From contig CM061223.1 of NCBI GenBank assembly GCA_030844895.1, positions 37,012,204 to 37,076,203 of the forward strand: 64,000 nucleotides of DNA, given 5' to 3'. The notes below the pieces were generated by a model. It was not told the DNA's origin. It did not search any database and saw only the letters and a program-made list of their open reading frames with translations. This DNA comes from Ambrosia x helenae (lineage: Eukaryota; Streptophyta; Magnoliopsida; Asterales; Asteraceae). This document shows, piece after piece, positions 56,594-64,000 of this stretch (positions are counted from its first letter, which is position 1; every line of letters starts with the position of its first letter). The position numbers and the translations under genes are program-made.

Positions 56594-59500
56594 ATGAGTA
56601 GTTCGGTACCACCACCTGTTACTCAACCTCCACAGCAACCGGCGACAGATTATTGGGGCGTTGTAGCAGCAGCGGTACACTCTCAAACTACTAATGCTAT
56701 TTCTACTCTAATAAATGATTTGTCTTCAGGTAGTGGAAATCGCCCTCCAAAGCTTATGGACATGGCAGAGTATAATCAGTGGCAAAAGAAGTTCAAGATA
56801 CATCTTGAAGGTATGGGAATGGGAGGAACTGAGGCGTGGCAGATGATTGCTAAAGGATATGCTGCTCCGTGTTTGGAGAATTCAGGTGAACCGATTCCAC
56901 TCAATGGTTTATCTGAAGATGAGAAGAAGAAATTTGCAGTGGAGAAGAAGGCTTTCTCACAACTATCTCAAGCATTGACAACCGATCTACTTCATCAGTT
57001 TGGATCGTGTACCACTTCTAAGCAGCTTTGGGATATGTTGAAGAACAGGCACGATGGAAATGATAAGATGAGGAGATTAAAGGTCGAGGAACTAAAGAAG
57101 GAATTTGAAAACTTTAGTTATGTTAGGAATGAGACTCTGAAGGAACTTATACCGAGATATTGTCATCTGTTGACCGAGTTGTCGAATTATGACATCAAGA
57201 TTCCTATGTCTGAGTTGGTTGATAAGTTTGCTGATTCATTACCACCTTATTGGAACCAACACATTGAGGTATTGAAAGAGAAGGACGCTTATCAATACTG
57301 GACGATCAATGAGTTAATTCAGAAGTTAGAAAACAAGGAGTTGGAGGAGAAAAGGAAAGCTAGACGATCACAATTCCCACAAAATCCGGAATTGTATCAT
57401 GCTTCTTCATCCACTTCTGTGTCCAGTTCAAGTATGGCAGGTAATGTTGCGCCACATATAGCTTCTGCTTCGAGTGTCATTGAACCTCCAAGACAACCAA
57501 TTAACTATCTTTCACAAACACCAACTTATCCACCAAACTACACCACAAACTCTTACATTCCACCACAACCTCAAATGTCTACTGCATGTTTTACATCCAA
57601 CACACCTCAACAACAACCATATGTTCCCACAACATCACAAGCTTCTTCAAGCCAAAGTCCAGTCGTGTTGGAAACTTCCAACATGAATAATGTCACAGTT
57701 GAAGTTGCTCAGCAACACATTGCGTTGGTTTCTGCAATGGTTGCATCTTATAATGGACTGGTGGCAAGTCACATTGGGAATAATAATCTGACTAATGAAG
57801 ATTATGCTCAAATTGATGAGGAAATGGAGTTGATTAATATTTAATGGGCTTTCGCCAGTTTGATGAGAAGGGCGACAGAGTTTATTGAGAAAACCGGTAG
57901 AACAGATTTGGCAACCTCACCGAATACCACATACGGCTTCAACAAAGCCAAAGTTACATGTTTCAACTGTAGTGGTAGAGGTCACTTTAAAAGAGAATGC
58001 ACACAACCGATGCAGCAAGGTAACAGGAACCCTTTTAACTCGAACTATCAAAATCGCCAATCACAAAATCAGGTAACCTACCAAAGCCAAAACAACAACA
58101 CCTATCAACAACAAAACAATTTCCAAAACCGACAAAACACCTCACAAAACACCTCTACTAGACAAACAACTACACCCAACCAAACTCAAACTCCAAATAA
58201 CCCAACCAGAACTATTATTCCTATTTCCACACCAAACAGCCAAAATCAAACCGAAACTCAAAATCAGGCTTTGGTGATACAGAAGGATGAAGGTTATGAC
58301 TTGACAGGAATGCAATTGGGAGTTGAGGAGATTACTAATGTAGCATGTTTTGCTAATGAGATGGATATCAAGGAGCCGGTGATAGCTGAAGAAGTTTTGG
58401 ATTCTAAGAAGGTGTCTGAGGTGGTGATTGAGGAGATAGTCGAAGATTCTCAATTTTCTGTTGCTGAACAGGTTGGAGAGATTACTGATGAGAAGGTTTC
58501 AGGAACTGTTATTGATTCTATTACTGAAGTTCCTAATGAACCTGAATCTGTTTATTCCGACTCTGAGAGTGAAGCTGATTCAGAAGCAAGTGCTAATTCT
58601 TTGGATGGTGATATTGATCAGCTGCTAGCCGAAGCAGATTTCTTGATGACCAGAAAATCATGTATTGTGGATAACGTCTTCACTAAGATTGACTACTCGA
58701 AGTTCTTTGTAGGGAAGGAGGATCACTTTGCGCTTATGGCTATGACTGATGCACCAAAACCGGTAAGTTCTGACTCTACTATTGACATGAATAGTGATAA
58801 GTATTGTGGTACCTGCGATAGATTGATTGAGGAAAACAAGAAACTCAGGGTTAACCTTGAGAGTGCTAGAATCAACATTCAATCTCATTGTAAGGATTCG
58901 TATGAGTTCAACAAAACACTTGAAGGGTATAAAAAGGACATTTTTGAATTAAAGAAAACCCTTGCTTTAAAACAACTTGCCATTAACAATTATATAAATG
59001 AGCTTGAAAACACCAAATTGGAAATGGCAACTGTCAAATGTTTTGCTGAGAAGGTCAATAAGAAGTTAGAGAGCTATAAACACATAGCTTATGTTGTTGA
59101 CCACATCATTGAAGAACCATCACAGTCCGGTAGTGTAAACTACAAACCTGTTCCTTCTCCAGTGTTGTTTGAGAATCATAACTTCAACACAGTAACACCG
59201 GAGAGTTCAGTTAAATCGGACTCCACATCAGACAATGAATCCAATACTTCAAGTATTGGAGATCCACATTCTGATGTGAGACCGATACTCGGACTGAATG
59301 ATGAGGGAGTGGTTCCAGTGACTGATGATTCAGACACTGAAGATGAGAAACCAAAAGAAGGTAGCGATATTCCTTTGGAAAATCACATTATCACTAATGA
59401 ACCAGTTTCACCTTCTAAGTTTTCTCATCCTCAGGCTAATGCACACAGAAATAATCAATCAGTTACTAACAATGTGAAAAAGATTGAGAAAAATGACAAA

Positions 59501-60403
59501 GATTTACAAAATCTAGCAGGAAAGTACAATATGGTTTCCTAAACATGAAAGGACCAATGACTTTCCTCCAAAACTTTTGAAGAAATTGCATTGTGATACT
59601 CCCAAGAACCAAAAGTTCATGTCACTGAATTCATCAAGCCTAAAGAAAAGGCGAATGCATTTTTCGAGCCGGCTTACTCAATGGATCCAACTCCAATGAG
59701 TTTAAGACGTAGATGTGTTGATGATCGATTTCCGATCACTTCATATGCTAAGCCGGGAGCTAAAAATGTATTTGAAGAGTACCGTGCGTGTTACAAATGC
59801 GGGGAAAGAGGGCATTTACTTGCTCACTGCCCGTATGTGCGACACAAAAGGCACGAAGTTGAGCACAAGCAACCTTATCAAAGTCCAGTCGATAATCATA
59901 GATATCCACAACGATACTTTATTCCTCAAAGACCACCTTTTTACAATCAAAGTCGATATTTTCAAAAGAGGGAAATCCGTCAGTTTATCTATGATCATCG
60001 AAACAAGATTGCTATGGAGAAACACCTTAAGAAACCAATAGTGAACTCAACTAATGACAAACAAAAGGTTGTTCCTAAACCTGCTGTTAAGTCACAAGTT
60101 GGACCAAAATCTGTTAAATCAGAGAAGGTAACCAAGAAAGTTTCTTTTGCGAACGACACTAAGAAACCTGCTGTGACACAAAAGTCTCATATCAGGATAC
60201 TTAAACGTTTAGAACAACATTGGTCACCAGTGGGTTCACCGGGTTCTTCTACTTCAAGTGCTAGTGTTAAAGTTACAGATGAGAAAGGTTTGAACGATCA
60301 GAAAAAGATCGATTCTAAACCTAAAGTTGTTGAAACTGAATATTTGAAGCTTAATGTTCAAAGACCCAAGACCAAGCAGGCTTGGGTCCCCCAAAAAATC
60401 TAA
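56594..60403 (+). pseudogene. gag: Very large Gag of the Copia element (broken)
   Basis: The ATG at 56594 starts MSSSVPPPVTQPPQQ. The UBN2-type Gag core (WQKKFKIHLEGMGMGG, QLWDMLKNRHDGND) fills about the first 260 residues, then a Ser/Gln/Pro-rich linker. An in-frame TAA at 57842-57844 breaks it. The same frame continues with a knuckle CFNCSGRGHFKREC, an Asn/Gln-rich stretch, an acidic region, a coiled-coil (about 58810-59090) and another acidic region to 59542. Between 59530 and 59620 the frame shifts and returns. The last segment (59681-60403) carries a second knuckle CYKCGERGHLLAHC and a Lys-rich end QAWVPQKI. About 1,270 codons in all, large even for this lineage. Confidence 0.85.
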
Positions 60404-60415
60404 TCATTTCTTTGA

Positions 60416-63400
60416 TTGGTGCAAGGAGCTCCAGCTGGCCCTGTTAGCAGTCTTTGGATTGTTGACAGTGGAGCTTCTGGGCACATGACTGGAGACTTAA
60501 CGCTATTATTTGACATCAAGAATGTGAATGGAGGGTATGTAGCGTTTGTGGGTAATAAAGGAGGATATATCAAGATGGAAGGAAGTGTAAGCAATAGGAT
60601 TGTAAGTTTTGAGAGGATTTCTTACGTGAAGCAGATCGATTATAATCTGTTAAGTGTCAGTCAAATTTGTGATAAACAGTTTTCTGTACACTTTGATGAT
60701 AAATCTTGCTATATTCTGAAACACGGCTTCGTCATTCCAAAAGAGTGGATTATGTTGAGAGCTCCAAGAGTAAACAACTTGGATATTCTTGATATGAGCA
60801 AGGCGATGACAACCCAGGGCCAAGTTACAAGTTTTCTATCCAAGGCTACAGAAAAAGAATCTATTATGTGGCACAGGAGGATGGGACATATTCACCTCAG
60901 AAAAATGAATCATTTGGTGAAGAACGGGCTTGTAGAAGGGGTTAATGTGAAGCATTTTCATCTCAACGATAAATGCGTGAGTTGCAAAAAGGGCAAACAA
61001 CACAAACAGTCCCGCAAACCAAAGAAAGTAAATTCTGTAGATATGCCACTTGTACGTTTGCATATGGACCTTTTCGGACCTGTCAAGCGTAAAAGTCATG
61101 CTGGAGAACTTTAATGTCTTGTGGTTACTGATGATTACTCTAGATTTTCGTGGGTGATGTGTTTGCAACACAAAAGCGACACATTTAATAATTTGAAGGT
61201 TCTGTTCACCCGTTTGGAGAATGTTTACGGATTGAAGATTAAACGAATTCGTAGTGACAACGAGACGGAGTTCAAGAATTCTTAAATGGATGAACTTTGT
61301 GAAAATAAGGGAATTCATCAGGAATATAGTGCTCCGTACACTCCACAACATAATGGTGTTGCTGAAAGGAAAAACAGGACTCTAATCGAAACGGCACGAA
61401 CAATGCTTGCGGATTCGAATCTTCCAGAAATGTTCTGGAATGAAGCTATTTAGGCAGCTTGTTACACATTGAATCATGTATTAACAGTGAACACCATTAT
61501 GAAGAGGGATACTTTGTTGGATATGCAACCCCGCTCAAACGGGTATTCAACAAAATCACTCGACAGATAGAGGAGTGGACTAATGTTGAAGTACAACGAT
61601 ATACTCAGAACGTACAGGGAAGCGGTCCAGATTGGATGTTTGATTATAAAGATTTCTTTGAATCATTCAATCTAGATAACTTGGTTGAAGAGGTTGTATT
61701 ACGACTTTATTACGAGTGTGAAAACGTAGTGACATCACCGTTGGTGCGTCCGATCACCGTAACTCCTTCAACAACTTCTAATGATACCAATGTTCCTGCT
61801 AATGAAGATGAAGTGTTCCAAGAAGCTTCGACTACTCTTAATTCATCTGAATCGGAAGATGATGATGCAGTCACTAGTGAAGCTATTCTAGATCATGTTT
61901 CGGAGGAACCACCAGTGAACCCAAATCCAGATGTTGCTTCATCATCAAATATGGGTAATGATCTAGTTACCGTAGAGAATCTAACTACTCAAACTGGAGT
62001 TCAAGTTCCTGTTTATCCGGAATCTCGGATACATCAAATTCTTCCACTTGAGGAAGTTATTGGTGATCCCAGAAGCAGTGTCATGACTAGAGGACAACTT
62101 CGTCGAGCAACTTCACATGATAATATGAAGCCCTAGCCCTTTATGCTAAAATTCAAAAATATGGTTGTCAAAATGACTGGTCCTTTGCTTGTTATGTTTC
62201 GCAGGTGGAGCCGCGGACATACAAAGACACTTTATTGGATGATGCTTGGGTTGAAGCGATGCAAGAGGAATTGTTACAGTTTCGGAAACTAGGAGTATGG
62301 ACACTTACAGATTTACCTCCAGGAAGAAAGAAGATCGGTACAAAATGGGTGTTTAAGTGTAAAAAAGATGATAGAGGGGTAATTGTATGAAACAAAGCTC
62401 GACTGGTCGTTCAGGGATATAGTCAAACTGAAGGAATCAACTACAACGAAGTTTATGCACCTGTGGCACGTATAGAAGCTATCTGAATGTTTCTAGCGTT
62501 TGCTTCCTATAAGAAATTTAAGGTGTATCAAATGGATGTGAAGAGCGCGTTTTTGTACGATGTGGTCAAAGAAGAGGTTTACGTTGGTCAACCACCAGGC
62601 TTTGAAGATCCTATCCACCGGGATAAGGTTTACGTTCTCAACAAAGCACTTTACGGGTGCACCAAGCTCCACACCAATGGTATGAGGAGCTGAGCACGTA
62701 CCTACTTTCTAAAGGATTCGAAAGAGGTTTGGTCGATTGTACACTGTTCACGAAAAGAACAGAGGGTGACTTGCTTCTTGTTCAGATATATGTTGACGAT
62801 ATTATTTTTGGTTCAACTAACGAACTTTTGTGCAAAGAATTTGAAAGAGTAATGCAGGAAAAGTTTGAGATGAGCGCAATGGGAGAAATGCAGTTTTTCC
62901 TAGGCTTGCAGGTGGATCAATTGCCAACGGGCATTTTTATCTATCAGACGAAATACGTAACTGAAGTCTTGAGCCGATTCCAGATGGAAGATTCCAAGCC
63001 TATGGATACCCCGATACAACCTAATCACAGGATTGGAATTGACGCTAAGGGGGGGCTCATTGATCCATTCACTTATCGAGCCATAGTCGGATCGTTAATG
63101 TATCTTACTGCATCTCATCCAGACATTATGTTCGCAACATGTCTCTGTGCACGATTCCAATCGAAGCCGAAAGAGAGTCACCTAACAGCCGTCAAACGAA
63201 TCTTTAGATATCGAAAGGGTTGTCCGTCGAGAGGACTTTGGTACCCTAATAATGATAATTTTGACTTTGTTGCTTTTAGTGATGCAGATTTTGGTGGCTG
63301 TGACAAAGACAGTAAATCCACAATGGGTGGATGCCAATTCTTTGGGAGCAGGCTCGTGTCCTGGCAGTGTAAGAAGCAGACGGCGGTCGCTCTATCTACT

Positions 63401-63736
63401 TGTGAATCAGAATATGTAGCTGCCTCTAGTTGCTGCTCACATGTTATGTGGATTCAACAGCAGATGAGAGATTACGGTTTGCAATATCTTAAAACCCCAA
63501 TTTATTGTGATAATGAAGCTGCCATCGCACTCACGAAAGACATGAACAATCACTCTAAAGCTAAACATATCCGGATTAAGTATCACTTTATCCGTCATTG
63601 TTATGCTAAAGGGTTGATTGACATGGTCAAAATCCACACTGATTACCAACGGGCTGATCTTTTTACCAAGGCTTTTGATAGATCGCGATTCGAATTTTCA
63701 TTAAAAGCTAACGGTATAAAAGAGAAACAATACTAA
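60416..63736 (+). pseudogene. pol: pol of the Copia element: protease, integrase, RT, RNase H (broken, internally deleted)
   Basis: Lies in the Gag frame just after stops at 60401-60403 and 60413-60415. Protease site WIVDSGASGHMTGD at about 60457; integrase finger with WHRRMGHIHL and CVSCKKGKQ; then stops at 61112-61114, 61283-61285 and near 61450 cut the integrase core (DLFGP, RSDNETEF, HNGVAERKNRT are visible). Near 61480 the text jumps from the LNHVLT motif to a later EGYFVGYAT segment, so about a hundred codons are missing. The integrase C-terminus, including GPDWMFDYKDFFESFNL, follows. RT begins near 62205 after a frameshift, has stops at 62388-62390 and 62484-62486 and a frame change near 62657, and keeps YVDD at 62789-62800. 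RNase H (SDADFGGCDKDSKSTMGG) ends at 63736. Confidence 0.88.
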
Positions 63737-63815
63737 TCATCACCTCGGTTTATCACTTTATTTTAGTTTTTACTGTTTTTCAGAAAAATCAAAAATCCAA
63801 AAATATGTTTTACAT

Positions 63816-64000
63816 TTTAGGGGGAGTCTTTAGATTTTCAGAAAAACCAAAAACATTGAAAAATCCAAAAAGCCCTAAAAAAATCAGAAAAACCCAAATT
63901 GATTTTCCAGGATTAAAAGAGGAAATGATAGTACATCAGTGGGGATATGACACATGCTAAAGATTTTAAATGTTATATAAGGCGTGTGTTGAATCTGTGT
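63816..64000 (+). other. Post-pol region with polypurine-like tract, Copia element
   Basis: TTTTAGGGGGAGTCTTT lies 80 bases after pol, flanked by CAGAAAAA(T/C)CAAAAA repeats. SIRE-like elements carry such AGGGGGAG tracts, sometimes several, before the 3' LTR. The LTR itself has not begun by 64000. Confidence 0.55.

Larger units (their letters stand above)
55322..64000 (+). mobile_element. Ty1/Copia element, SIRE-like, truncated by the window edge
   Basis: 5' LTR, tRNA-Met primer site, long leader, very large Gag, protease, integrase, RT and RNase H in Copia order, then AGGGGGAG tract text after pol. The long Gag with a coiled-coil middle and the AGGGGGAG tail fit the SIRE/Maximus lineage (family knowledge). 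The coding region has many stops, frameshifts and an internal deletion. The 3' LTR lies beyond position 64000, so age and target duplication cannot be judged. Confidence 0.85.

Noticed and set aside
42703..63736. Possible virus rather than retrotransposon
   Set aside because: No envelope or movement protein is visible and all enzyme sets follow Gypsy or Copia order with LTRs; they are retrotransposons.

Overview
This window looks like repeat-rich intergenic DNA from a flowering plant. I find no convincing host protein-coding gene, rRNA or functional tRNA. Evidence for a plant nuclear genome: Ty3/Gypsy chromovirus polyproteins, a large Copia element with a SIRE-like Gag, primer-binding sites matching initiator tRNA-Met, a LINE zinc-binding tail, a PIF/Harbinger-type relic, a long-armed MULE, MITEs and SINEs. 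The flavour of the Gag proteins and of the LINE tail suggests a daisy-family (Asteraceae) genome, but that is inference.

Layout. 1-1052 is old repeat debris. 1053-11636 is a young full-length Gypsy chromovirus (+) with 2.6-kb LTRs and a TAGAA target duplication; it interrupts an older Tat/Athila-like LTR copy (about 720-12470). 12471-19740 holds a Copia-like LTR remnant, a MULE with long terminal inverted repeats (13147-14490), a Copia gag relic (+), a Tat-like gag-protease relic with its primer site and LTR (-), and a PIF/Harbinger ORF1 relic. 20450-22490 is a LINE 3' end duplicated in tandem together with its flank. 22491-24665 is one LTR flanked on both sides by internal sequence of the same family as the gag-only element further right. 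25141-26150 is a minisatellite with higher-order structure. 26243-27825 holds a duplicated CACTA-ended repeat, a foldback MITE and a SINE.

31653-40015 is a complete gag-only LTR element (-) with a GAACC target duplication. Its 404-codon gag is the only long intact reading frame among the elements here, and its LTRs carry tRNA-like modules. 41137-48845 is a second, decayed Gypsy chromovirus (-) with an ATTTT target duplication. These two elements sit in two copies of what was a roughly 1.2-kb tandem repeat. 49720-51010 holds an Au-like SINE and a GAGCTCG-rich repeat. About 51600-55318 is an LTR and internal tail (-) of the same Tat-like family seen at the left end. A SIRE-like Copia element (+) starts near 55322 and runs off the right edge, with many stops and frameshifts and an internal deletion.

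How the parts relate. The autonomous-type elements all carry broken gag-pol. The gag-only element and both chromoviruses have primer sites matching tRNA-Met, so supply of enzymes in trans by relatives is plausible but not shown. The most unusual signals are the gag-only element with paired, opposed tRNA-like modules in its LTRs; a GGTCGAA/TTCGACC motif clustered around the promoters of two unrelated LTR elements; a young element that already has several disabling lesions; and the 219-bp higher-order minisatellite. All coordinates and identities were read by eye.
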